Of a stretch of 64,000 bases of DNA, positions 52,407-60,962 are shown in pieces. The stretch's first letter is position 1. Each line of letters begins with the position of its first letter. The DNA comes from Methylolobus aquaticus (GTDB lineage: Bacteria > Pseudomonadota > Gammaproteobacteria > Methylococcales > Methylococcaceae): NCBI GenBank assembly GCA_004168015.1, contig SEYW01000017.1, positions 38,567 to 102,566 on the forward strand. Direction: 5' to 3'. The notes below the pieces were generated by a model that was not told where the DNA came from, ran no database searches, and saw only the letters and a list, made by a program, of their open reading frames with translations. The position numbers were made by a program, and so were the translations under genes.

Positions 52407-53771
52407 TCAGAGCTCGCCGCTGATCCACAGCATCACTTCGTTCGCGCCGCGCGTGTCCTGATTCACCAGGTTGAAGCTGTGCGCGTAATCGAGCATGACC
52501 ATCGTGTCGCCTATGAAACCGGTGCTGAGGCGCGCCCCCATCCACGGCAGCAACTCGTTCGAGCGCCTGAGCTCGTCGCTGGCGGTCGGACGATATGGAT
52601 CGAGGTAACCGACGCCGCCATGCGCGGAGAGATAGGAGAACCAGCTCAGTTCCCATCGGTACTCCAGCGCTCCGATCAGATAGTGTTCGGGATAGAATTC
52701 CCAGATCGACGTGCCGGGTAGCACGGGCATGGCCGAGGCCCCGTATTCCATCCCCATCGCATTCGGTCCCCCGCCCACCCGGATCGCATTGAACCGGTCG
52801 ACATTGTGTCCCACTGCACCGTGCAACCAAGCCACCATGCGATGCCGCTCGCTGTCCACGAACGGGATCCCGCCACTGGCCACGGCATAGGCATTGACGA
52901 TCGAATAGTGCTGGCCTTCGTTCCTCGAGAAAGAATACCCAGGGGTTCCCCAGTCGTCCCATTGGGTCCGGAAGCCCTGCACGAAGTCGGCGCCGGCAGC
53001 GTAACCGGCATGTGGCAGAGACAGCAGGTTCCGCTCCAGGCCATCCCAGCGCACCAACACCCGGTTACGTAGTTCGAAAGTACTGCGGGGCAACACCATG
53101 TCGGCAGCCGTCTGGCTGCTGCGGCCCGAGTAGAAATATCCAGGCTCGACCACCCAGTTGATCTGCCACATGTTATCCGAGCGTCCGTTCTCCAGCGACT
53201 GGCGATAGCCGAGCGTGAAGCCAGGGCGCACGAAGCCCCAGTAGATTTGCTGTGACTTGTCGGTCACGCCGTCATAAACCTCATTCCAGGCTTCGGGCAG
53301 CGTGAAGTTGTTAAATGTGAAACCGAACTCGAAGTCGCCCCAGTCCTCGGGCTTCAGACTCCAGAAGACGTTGTTGTAAACGCCGGCGATCTCAGCCCGA
53401 TAGAGATGCCGCTCGTCGGGATGCCGCCACAGGTACAACGCTCCCGCGGGCAGCACCAGCCGACCCGTGGGCGCGGGCACCTCGAACTGGGCACCCAGCT
53501 TCCACGCGGTGACGTGACGCGGATCCCGTGCCGGAACGACGACTTCCTCGCCGAAGAGATGGGTCCGGAAGCCCTCGCCCAGGCGCGGCGTGCGGTACGA
53601 CGCTGCGGCTGAATCCAACTCGGGCAGTTCCCGGCTTGACAGATGGGTCTCTGCCAGGGAGATGGCCGCGCATCCCGAATCTGCAGCAAGGGCGGCACAT
53701 AGCGCCAGACAGCACGATCCGACGTTTGCGACGTGTGGCATGCGTGGCCTTGCGGGTGACCTGTTTCGCAC
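52407..53771 (-). CDS. Outer-membrane beta-barrel protein
   Basis: The 454-residue product has a signal peptide (MRNRSPARPRMPHVANVGSC start; hydrophobic run CCLALCAALAA). Many alternating aromatic/polar strands follow (FEFGFTFNNF, SYLSAHGGVGYLDPY). The second half, with RVGGGPNAMG, resembles surface-antigen/Omp85-like barrels. No POTRA repeats are evident. The start is a GTG at 53771 with GGAGGT seven bases upstream. It probably forms an operon with the small membrane protein upstream. Substrate unknown. Confidence 0.68.
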   Translation of the reverse strand: MRNRSPARPRMPHVANVGSCCLALCAALAADSGCAAISLAETHLSSRELPELDSAAASYRTPRLGEGFRTHLFGEEVVVPARDPRHVTAWKLGAQFEVPAPTGRLVLPAGALYLWRHPDERHLYRAEIAGVYNNVFWSLKPEDWGDFEFGFTFNNFTLPEAWNEVYDGVTDKSQQIYWGFVRPGFTLGYRQSLENGRSDNMWQINWVVEPGYFYSGRSSQTAADMVLPRSTFELRNRVLVRWDGLERNLLSLPHAGYAAGADFVQGFRTQWDDWGTPGYSFSRNEGQHYSIVNAYAVASGGIPFVDSERHRMVAWLHGAVGHNVDRFNAIRVGGGPNAMGMEYGASAMPVLPGTSIWEFYPEHYLIGALEYRWELSWFSYLSAHGGVGYLDPYRPTASDELRRSNELLPWMGARLSTGFIGDTMVMLDYAHSFNLVNQDTRGANEVMLWISGEL

Positions 53772-53798
53772 GGCGCCACCTCCCCGTCGAGCACTCCA

Positions 53799-54248
53799 TC
53801 AGGCGAATCCATACAGGGCCAAAGCGACGCCCGTGGCCGCCAGCATCGCCCGACGGACTGAAGTCCCGAAATGTGCAAACCGCAGAACAGCCATGGTTAG
53901 AGGCGCCACACTCCGGAGCAATGCGACACCCTTGGTCGCGCAGCACCAGAGCCGCCGTGCCGCGATGCCCAGGCCCACCAGCAGCGCGCCCATTCCGCCC
54001 CAGGCAACGATGACCTGCGCCGTGCGGTGCGAGAGTCCGAATGCGCCTTCGAGCAGGCTTTTCAGGGCGATCTCGATCCAGCCAACGATGACATGTAACA
54101 CGCTACCCATCGCCGACAGGGTTGCGTCGGGAAAGAACCACAACATCGCCGTCAGAAGACCGAGCCATAGCGCACGGGATCGAAGGGCCCCCGCCAACGC
54201 TACGGTACTCATTGCCGACCATCGATTCCCGCTGACGCCTGACTTCAT
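53799..54248 (-). CDS. Hypothetical membrane protein
   Basis: The 149-residue product has three or four hydrophobic helices (ALWLGLLTAMLWFFP, VIVAWGGMGALLVGLGIAA, MLAATGVALALYGFA). GGGAGG precedes the ATG at 54248 by five bases. It lies 27 bp before the barrel protein gene in the same direction, so the two may cooperate across the envelope. No family recognised. Confidence 0.6.
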   Translation of the reverse strand: MKSGVSGNRWSAMSTVALAGALRSRALWLGLLTAMLWFFPDATLSAMGSVLHVIVGWIEIALKSLLEGAFGLSHRTAQVIVAWGGMGALLVGLGIAARRLWCCATKGVALLRSVAPLTMAVLRFAHFGTSVRRAMLAATGVALALYGFA

Positions 54249-54419
54249 TAATGCCTCCCGTCCGTTCAGCCACAACGCCCCTCGCCCCATCCGGCGCGGA
54301 GCGCAAGTCGAAATGCCAATCATCGTGCGCCGGAGCAGGCAGTGATAACGGGTCTGCAGATCCCCAGCCACGGGGAAGTTGACGGCTACCGGCCACGAGT
54401 CGCCTAGACACTATCAGCC

Positions 54420-54480
54420 GGAAAAACGTTGATCAAATAGATACTATTGAATTTTTACTTTTAGTAACTATATCGCTGAC
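54420..54480 (-). promoter_or_regulatory. AT-rich putative promoter region for the membrane/outer-membrane pair
   Basis: About 60 bases (around 54424-54475) are strikingly A+T-rich in GC-rich DNA. They lie 170 bp upstream of the gene at 54248. They contain short dyads such as TTGATCAA. A promoter or regulator-binding region is likely; no exact -35/-10 pair is assigned. Confidence 0.3.
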
Positions 54481-54537
54481 CAGCTCAGAACAGCTCGCGG
54501 GCGACGCTCGGCGACCAGGGGACAACACAAAGGACGG

Positions 54538-55431
54538 TCAAGCGGCTGCCGGCCGGGGGGAGGTCACCAGTTCTCTGACCACCTGATTGGGAAAGCGGCG
54601 ATTCGGTGTTATGGCATAGAAACACTCCCTAAGCCCCGGCACGCGACAGCGCTCGATCAGCGTGCCGTTCAGCAACTCATCCTTGACGACGACCGGCGGC
54701 ACCAGCGTCACGCCGGCGCATTCCCGTGCCAGCAACCGTAACATCGCCATATCGTCGACCTCCGCCATGATCAACGGCCTGATCCCCGCTTGATCCAGCA
54801 ACAGATCGAAAGCCGCCCGTAGATCACTTTCCAGGGTGGGCAGCAACAGTGGTGTCGTCCGCAGTCCCTCCGGGTAGCGGAAGTCGTCCAACCCGGGTAA
54901 GGGTCGGCTGACCAGACTAACCGGCTGCTCATCGATCAGGTGGCTGTGCCAATTGACCTCGGCATCACGCCTCAAGGGCACGTTGGAAAGGATGAGGTCC
55001 AGCGCATGAGCCTGCAGTTGCGAGCGGAGCTCGCGCAGGCTGCCGGAACGCACCACCAGATCCAGGCCTGGGCGGCCCAGGACGGGACGCAACAGATCGA
55101 GTTGGAAGTTCCGGGACAGGGTCGCCACCGCACCAACGCGCAGCACCTGCCGCTGACCGGCCGGCCGGTTCTGCAGAGTGCTCAGCAGTTCCTCGCCCGC
55201 CCGGAAGATCGTATTCGCGTACTCCATCGCAATCTGGCCAGCCTCGGTCAGCACCAGACGGCGATTTTCCCGGTCGAACAGCGCCTGTCCAATACTCTCC
55301 TCCAGCTGCTTGAGCTGAATGCTCAGCGCGGACTGGGATACATGCAGGCGCTCGGCGGCACGGGTCAGGCTGCGCTCGTTGGCGATGACCCAGAAGTACC
55401 GGAGGTGCTTGTAATTCAAATTTTTTGTCAT
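54538..55431 (-). CDS. LysR-family transcriptional regulator
   Basis: The 297-residue product has an N-terminal winged helix (NYKHLRYFWVIANERSLTRAAERLHVSQSALSIQLKQLEE) close to the NhaR type, followed by an effector-binding domain. LysR genes usually control the divergent neighbour, here dabB-dabA, so it probably regulates inorganic carbon uptake. The effector is not visible from sequence. Confidence 0.9.
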   Translation of the reverse strand: MTKNLNYKHLRYFWVIANERSLTRAAERLHVSQSALSIQLKQLEESIGQALFDRENRRLVLTEAGQIAMEYANTIFRAGEELLSTLQNRPAGQRQVLRVGAVATLSRNFQLDLLRPVLGRPGLDLVVRSGSLRELRSQLQAHALDLILSNVPLRRDAEVNWHSHLIDEQPVSLVSRPLPGLDDFRYPEGLRTTPLLLPTLESDLRAAFDLLLDQAGIRPLIMAEVDDMAMLRLLARECAGVTLVPPVVVKDELLNGTLIERCRVPGLRECFYAITPNRRFPNQVVRELVTSPRPAAA

Positions 55432-55462
55432 TTAGAGAATAGATTTCATTTTTCGTTTTCAT

Positions 55463-55478
55463 ATATTGGATCAAATAT
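55463..55478. promoter_or_regulatory. Putative LysR operator
   Basis: ATATTGGATCAAATAT matches its reverse complement at 14 of 16 positions. It sits 31 bp upstream of the LysR start codon in the divergent intergenic region. This is the form and place expected for an A/T-rich LysR binding site. Binding is inferred. Confidence 0.45.
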
Positions 55479-55662
55479 GACGTCGTTGCTAGCCTATTCC
55501 GAACCTCATCGGTCAAGGGAGAGCAGCCATGTTTTTCGCAGAGTGTCTTAGTCACCCCTACAGCGGACACCCGCCGGCAGGGCAGCCGCGGCAAGCCAAG
55601 GGAAACCGGTTCCAACGGGACCTCGTGCCGGGTTCCCGGTGCAGAACCGAGGTGGGCTGCCG

Positions 55663-57294
55663 ATGAATGCCTGGCTGCACGGATCCACGGCCTTGTCGCC
55701 CCTGCTGTTGATGGCATCGGCTCTCGTACCCAGCCACTGGGCGAACCGTCACGCCCGCACCATGGCGGTTGGCTCCGAGACCCTGATGTGGATCGCCTTC
55801 GCCGCCGCAAGTCTCGCCGCGATGGTGCAGGCACTCCCGGGCATACCGGAGAACGGAACCGCGATGACGGCGACATCCGCCTTCGCGCCGGTCGCGTATT
55901 TCGACGCGCTGACGGCCGTGATGCTGCTGCTGGTGTCCTTCATCGGAACCGCCGTGACACGCTACGCGCGCAATTACATGGACGGCGACCCGGAGCAGGG
56001 GCACTTTTGCAAGTGGCTTTCCGTCACCATCGGCGCCGTGCTCGGAGTCATCGTCTCGGGCAATCTGCTCTGGTTCACGCTGGCCTGGATGTTGACTAGC
56101 CTGAGTCTGCACCGCTTGCTGACCTTCTATGCCGACCGCCCCGGCGCCCTGCTCGCGGCGCGCAAGAAGTTCGTCATCAGCCGCCTCGGGGACGCGGCGC
56201 TGATCATCGCGATGGTATTGATCTACCGTGAATTCGGAACGCTGGAATTCGCCCCGATCTTCGCGGCAGCAGAACGCCTGGGCAGCGCGTCAAATGCAGG
56301 CGCCCCCGCGCTGTCGGCCACCGGGCTGACGGCGATCGGCGCTTTGCTAATCGCCGCTGCCGCGCTCAAGTCCGCACAGTTTCCATTCCATTCCTGGTTG
56401 CCCGAAATCATGGAGACACCGACGCCGGTCTCCGCCTTGATGCATGCGGGCATCATCAATGCCGGCGGATTCCTCGTGGTGCGGATGAGCCCCGTCATCG
56501 TGCTGTCGCCGGAGGTGCTGAGCGGGCTCGCGGTGGTCGGAGCGGCGACGGCGCTCTACGGCTCACTCGTCATGGTGACCCAGACCAGCATCAAGAAGGC
56601 CCTGGCGTTTTCGACAGTGGCCCAGATGGGATTCATGATGCTGCAGTGCGGGCTGGGCGCCTTCTCCGCCGCGATCCTGCATATCGTTGCCCATTCGCTG
56701 TACAAGGCTCACGCCTTTCTGTCGACGGGTAGCGTCGTCGATCTGGCACGCGCCTCCTGGGTTCAGGTGGCGCCGAAAAACCAGACTGCCGGTCCGCTGC
56801 TGGCCGCGTTTGCCGGCGCGCTGGCTCTCAGTCTCGCCTCGGCCTATGGCTTCGGCGTATCGCCCGCAAGCGAACCGGGCGTCGTGGCGCTGGGCGCGGT
56901 GCTCACGCTGGCCGTGACCTTCCTGCTGTGGAAGTCCGCCGGCGCTCATCCCGGGTACGGGACGGTTGCCCGAGCGACGGCAGTCGCGGCCTGTGTCTGT
57001 ATCGGCTACTTCGCGCTGCAGACCGCTTTCGCCCATCTGTTGCGCAGCGCCCTGCCGCCTCTTCCGCCGCGAGCCAGCGATTTCGATCTGACCCTTACCG
57101 CGGCAGTGACCATGCTGTTCGTGACGATGCTGCTGGTGCAGAGCCGACTTCCCGGCCGCATCGACAACCCCTTGTGGCAGCGTCTCTACGTGCATTTCTA
57201 CAACGGCCTCTACATCAGCACGATCGCCAACCGGGTAATCGAGCGGATCTGGCCGTTGCCCTCCGCATCCGAGCCCTCATCGAACTGGGAGTAG
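55663..57294 (+). CDS. dabB: DabB, proton-channel-like subunit of the inorganic carbon transporter
   Basis: The 543-residue membrane protein resembles the NuoL/MrpA proton-pumping subunits, with the marker FHSWLPEIMETPTPVSALMHAGIINAGG and about 13 or more helices. It lies directly before a DUF2309 (DabA) gene. This pair forms the energy-coupled DAB bicarbonate-accumulating complex of chemoautotrophs; other genes of respiratory complex I are absent here. The ATG at 55663 has GAGGTG about eight bases upstream. Confidence 0.9.
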   Translation: MNAWLHGSTALSPLLLMASALVPSHWANRHARTMAVGSETLMWIAFAAASLAAMVQALPGIPENGTAMTATSAFAPVAYFDALTAVMLLLVSFIGTAVTRYARNYMDGDPEQGHFCKWLSVTIGAVLGVIVSGNLLWFTLAWMLTSLSLHRLLTFYADRPGALLAARKKFVISRLGDAALIIAMVLIYREFGTLEFAPIFAAAERLGSASNAGAPALSATGLTAIGALLIAAAALKSAQFPFHSWLPEIMETPTPVSALMHAGIINAGGFLVVRMSPVIVLSPEVLSGLAVVGAATALYGSLVMVTQTSIKKALAFSTVAQMGFMMLQCGLGAFSAAILHIVAHSLYKAHAFLSTGSVVDLARASWVQVAPKNQTAGPLLAAFAGALALSLASAYGFGVSPASEPGVVALGAVLTLAVTFLLWKSAGAHPGYGTVARATAVAACVCIGYFALQTAFAHLLRSALPPLPPRASDFDLTLTAAVTMLFVTMLLVQSRLPGRIDNPLWQRLYVHFYNGLYISTIANRVIERIWPLPSASEPSSNWE

Positions 57295-57298
57295 CGTC

Positions 57299-59920
57299 AT
57301 GCCACCTCGCGAGAATGCTGTCATCACACCCTTCGTCGCCACCGAGCCGGCGCTCGAAAACCGCAGACTCAGCGCGTCCGCGCCGGTCCCTTCGGTGTCG
57401 CCGTTGCTCGAGGCAGCGATCCGCTCCGCCTGCATGCGGATTGCGCCACTTTGGCCCTTGAAGACCTTCGTCGCCGTGAATCCGTTCCTGGGCCTGAGCG
57501 ACCAAACCTATTCCGAGGCCTGCCGCACCGTCTACCGCAATGCGCACGGCGAATTGCTGATGCCGGCGGATTTCTATCTCGCGCAAGTCGAACGTGGCTG
57601 GATCACTGAAGGGGACCTGCAGCGGGCGATCGATGAGCATGGACGGTCGATGCCGGACCCGATTGCCGAGGGCGGGGCGGCACTCACTCCGACCCGTCTG
57701 ATCGAGCGACTGCGCGTGCTGCAGAGGATGCCGCCGAGTTCCTCTGCAGGACGCTTTCGAACCGTAGCCGATGCCCTGGATGCCGGCGGACGCTGGACAC
57801 GCCTGACCACCGAGGAAATCTCTAAATGGTGTGCGGCGCACTTCGACGAGGGCCAGGCTTCGTGGCAGAGTCCTTGGCGGACCGGCAAACCTTATGTCTC
57901 ATGGCGGCGCACCGCGCAATTCGACCGCAACGCGGAACTGAACGGCTTGCGGCGTTTCCGTCGCCACATTGCGCAGCTGCCCTTTGACCCGGTGATCACG
58001 ATCGGCCGGGTCATGGCCGTGCTCGAGGTGCCGGAAGGGTCATTCGTGGACTTCCTGCATCGCGCATTGATGTCGATCGCCGGGTGGAGCGCCTATGTCC
58101 AGTATCGCGTCCGCGAGCGCAACCGCGCGGAACAAGAGGACGACTCGCTGCTGCAGCTGCTGGCGATCCGCCTCGCCTACGACTACGCGCTGTTCATAGA
58201 ATTCGGGGAAGACCTTCCGGACCGGTTCTGGCATCCGTCCGGCACGGGGGAGCGCGACGACACACCGGCATCGCTACTTCCGGAAGCCAGTCTGTTCGCA
58301 CGCCATCTTGCGCAGCAGGCCTACGAGCACGCCTTCCACCGGCGCACCATCGAGCGACTGCGGACCGCGAATGCTTACGACCGCTCCATTCCTTTCGCCC
58401 ATGGGCAACGCCCCGAGGTAGCCGCCGTCTTCTGCATCGACGTGCGCTCCGAGGTTTTTCGCCGCGCGCTGGAGAGTCAGTCGCAAGGCATTCGCACCCA
58501 CGGCTTCGCCGGCTTCTTCGGCGTCCCGATCGAGTACGTGCCACTTGGCCATAACCACGGGCCGGCGCAGTGCCCGGTACTGATCAAACCCCGCTTCCGC
58601 GTGCGGGAAACGATAGCCGGGGCGGGGCCGCGCGAGGTCGAGCGGATACTGAGCAAACGCATCGGTCGCAAGCGGGCGGCACGCGCCTGGAAGGCCTTCA
58701 AGTCTTCGGCGGTTTCATGCTTCTCCTATGTCGAGACCTTCGGGTTGCTGTTCGCACCGAAGCTGGTCAGCGATACCCTCGGCCTGACGCGACCCGTTGC
58801 GCCGCCGAGCCAGGATAGCCTGGAAGGACGCTTGATCGATCGTCTCGGTCCCACGTTGGACTTCCAGCCCGCGACCGACAGCGGCTCCATTCACCGGATG
58901 CCCTCGGGGATCTCCCGGGAGGACCGCGTGGAGCTGGCACGGAACGCGCTGCGCGGCATGGGTCTCACCGGGCAGTTCGCGCGTCTGGTTCTGCTCTGTG
59001 GACACGGCAGCACCACGGTCAACAATCCCTATGCTGCAGGACTGAATTGCGGCGCCTGCGGCGGCCACAGCGGTGAGGCCAATGCCCGCACGGCGGCAGC
59101 CATCCTGAATGATCCCTGGGTGCGAGCGGCACTCGCCGATGAGGGGCTGACGATCCCGCCCGATACATGGTTTCTGGCCGCACTCCATGACACGACCACC
59201 GATGCCGTCACGCTCTATGACCCGGACCGGGTACCGTGGTCTCATCGCGACGATCTCGTCCGGCTGCGGCAATGGCTGGATGCGGCTTCAAGGATCGCGC
59301 GCCGTGAACGCGCGCCACGCCTCGGCATCACCGGGACGAATGCGGAACAGCTTGACCGACGGATCGAGGCCCGGAGCCGCGATTGGTCGCAGGTCCGCCC
59401 GGAATGGGGCCTGGCCGGCAACGCGATCTTCATCGCAGCCTCGCGCGACCGCACCCGGACCCTGAATCTTGAAGGGCGGGCCTTCCTGCACGACTACGAC
59501 TCGGCCACCGATCCGGACGGTTCGCTGCTCGAGCTGATCATGACCGCACCGATGGTCGTTGCGAGCTGGATCAACCTCCAGTATTTCGCTTCGACCGTGG
59601 ACCCGGAACTGCTCGGCAGTGGCAACAAGACGCTACACAATGTGGTGGGAACACTGGGGGTATTCGAAGGCAACGGCGGCGATCTCCGGGCGGGCCTGCC
59701 CTATCAGTCGGTACACGACGGCCAGAAGTTCGTGCATGAGCCGCTCCGGCTGATGGTATTCATCGAGGCGCCAACCGCAGCCATCGACCGCGTCATCGCC
59801 CGCCATGCCCACGTACGGGAGTTGGTCGCAAACGGCTGGGTCCATCTGTTCGCCATTGCGGATGAAGGCAAGCGTTATCTGCGCCACGGAGGTTCGGTAG
59901 AATGGCAGCCAACTTGTTGA
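57299..59920 (+). CDS. dabA: DabA, zinc-dependent carbonic-anhydrase-like subunit (DUF2309)
   Basis: The 873-residue cytoplasmic protein is a DUF2309 member. The expected beta-carbonic-anhydrase-like zinc residues are present: C379 and D381 in FCIDVRSE, H569 in CGHGSTT, and C584 in GLNCGACGGHSGEA. In the DAB system it hydrates CO2 vectorially, using cation flow through DabB. It follows dabB by 4 bp. Length is within the family range. Confidence 0.93.
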   Translation: MPPRENAVITPFVATEPALENRRLSASAPVPSVSPLLEAAIRSACMRIAPLWPLKTFVAVNPFLGLSDQTYSEACRTVYRNAHGELLMPADFYLAQVERGWITEGDLQRAIDEHGRSMPDPIAEGGAALTPTRLIERLRVLQRMPPSSSAGRFRTVADALDAGGRWTRLTTEEISKWCAAHFDEGQASWQSPWRTGKPYVSWRRTAQFDRNAELNGLRRFRRHIAQLPFDPVITIGRVMAVLEVPEGSFVDFLHRALMSIAGWSAYVQYRVRERNRAEQEDDSLLQLLAIRLAYDYALFIEFGEDLPDRFWHPSGTGERDDTPASLLPEASLFARHLAQQAYEHAFHRRTIERLRTANAYDRSIPFAHGQRPEVAAVFCIDVRSEVFRRALESQSQGIRTHGFAGFFGVPIEYVPLGHNHGPAQCPVLIKPRFRVRETIAGAGPREVERILSKRIGRKRAARAWKAFKSSAVSCFSYVETFGLLFAPKLVSDTLGLTRPVAPPSQDSLEGRLIDRLGPTLDFQPATDSGSIHRMPSGISREDRVELARNALRGMGLTGQFARLVLLCGHGSTTVNNPYAAGLNCGACGGHSGEANARTAAAILNDPWVRAALADEGLTIPPDTWFLAALHDTTTDAVTLYDPDRVPWSHRDDLVRLRQWLDAASRIARRERAPRLGITGTNAEQLDRRIEARSRDWSQVRPEWGLAGNAIFIAASRDRTRTLNLEGRAFLHDYDSATDPDGSLLELIMTAPMVVASWINLQYFASTVDPELLGSGNKTLHNVVGTLGVFEGNGGDLRAGLPYQSVHDGQKFVHEPLRLMVFIEAPTAAIDRVIARHAHVRELVANGWVHLFAIADEGKRYLRHGGSVEWQPTC

Positions 59921-60858
59921 CCGAAAGCTGGCCCCGACACGCGAAAACCATGGCAGTAACACCGAACCGAAGCGGCCCGGCGGCCGGATGCGCGACCCAG
60001 TTTGCCGCTGGCGTCGGCGAATTCGCTGAAAAGTACGACACCTGGCTGCTCGACCAATGGGGTGTTCTGCATGATGGGCATCAGCCCTTTCCCGGTGTGA
60101 TCGCCTGCCTGCGGCGGCTCGTTGGTCTGGGCAAGGACATCGTGGTGCTGAGCAACTCCGGAAAATCCGTCGCGGCGAACACCGCCCGCCTGGCTTCGCT
60201 GGGCATCAGCCCGCACCTCTACCGGGCCGTTGTAACCTCGGGCGAAATGGCGCGCGCCCTTCTGGCGCAGCGTGAACCGCCGTTCGAAGAGGCGCTGGGG
60301 CAGCGCTGCCTGCTGCTGAGCAGCGATCGCGACCGCTCGATCACCGATGGACTGCCCATAACCCGCGTCGCGACGGTCGGCGATGCCGACTTCATCCTGT
60401 TATCCGGTGTCGATGATTCTCTGCCGCGCAGCTACTACCAGGCGACCTTCGAGCTGGGCTGCGCGCGCGGCCTGCCCCTGATCTGCGCGAATCCGGATCT
60501 GATGCGCTTCACGGACGAGGGAGTGGCGCCCAGTGCCGGGGAATTCGCGCGATTGTACGAAGACCTCGGCGGACGCGTGCAATACATCGGCAAACCTCAC
60601 CGGGCGATTTACCGGTTCGCACTGGCACAATGCCGTTCGGCCGACCCCGCCCGCACGATCGCGATCGGCGACTCGCTCTACCATGACATCGGTGGCGGCG
60701 GGCGGGCGGGCCTCGCGACGGCGTTCGTGACCGACGGAATACATCGGCACGAATTCGCCGCGGCGCATGACACCACAGAACGGCTCGCGCTGCTGCGGGA
60801 ACTGGTGCAGGATTACGGCGCCGAGCCCGACTGGGCGATCCGGGAGTTCCGCTGGTAG
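59902..60858 (+). CDS. HAD-family phosphatase (class IIA, TIGR01459-like)
   Basis: The 318-residue product has LLDQWGVLHDG as HAD motif I, VVLSNSGKS as motif II, the lysine in YIGKPHRAIY, and AIGDSLYHDIGGG as motif IV. The DxWG form of motif I marks this NagD-like subgroup of unknown substrate. The ATG at 59902 has GGAGG nine bases upstream and lies inside the last 19 bases of dabA, so translation is coupled. A role in carbon metabolism is inferred from position only. Confidence 0.83.
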   Translation: MAANLLTESWPRHAKTMAVTPNRSGPAAGCATQFAAGVGEFAEKYDTWLLDQWGVLHDGHQPFPGVIACLRRLVGLGKDIVVLSNSGKSVAANTARLASLGISPHLYRAVVTSGEMARALLAQREPPFEEALGQRCLLLSSDRDRSITDGLPITRVATVGDADFILLSGVDDSLPRSYYQATFELGCARGLPLICANPDLMRFTDEGVAPSAGEFARLYEDLGGRVQYIGKPHRAIYRFALAQCRSADPARTIAIGDSLYHDIGGGGRAGLATAFVTDGIHRHEFAAAHDTTERLALLRELVQDYGAEPDWAIREFRW

Positions 60859-60962
60859 GACCCGATCGACTCAGGCGACGCCTGCGCGCACCACGGCACG
60901 GTGGATTTTCGGTGTATGCTACCGGCCGCCGCAATGCCCCCGTCGCCTGAGGAATCCTCCGC

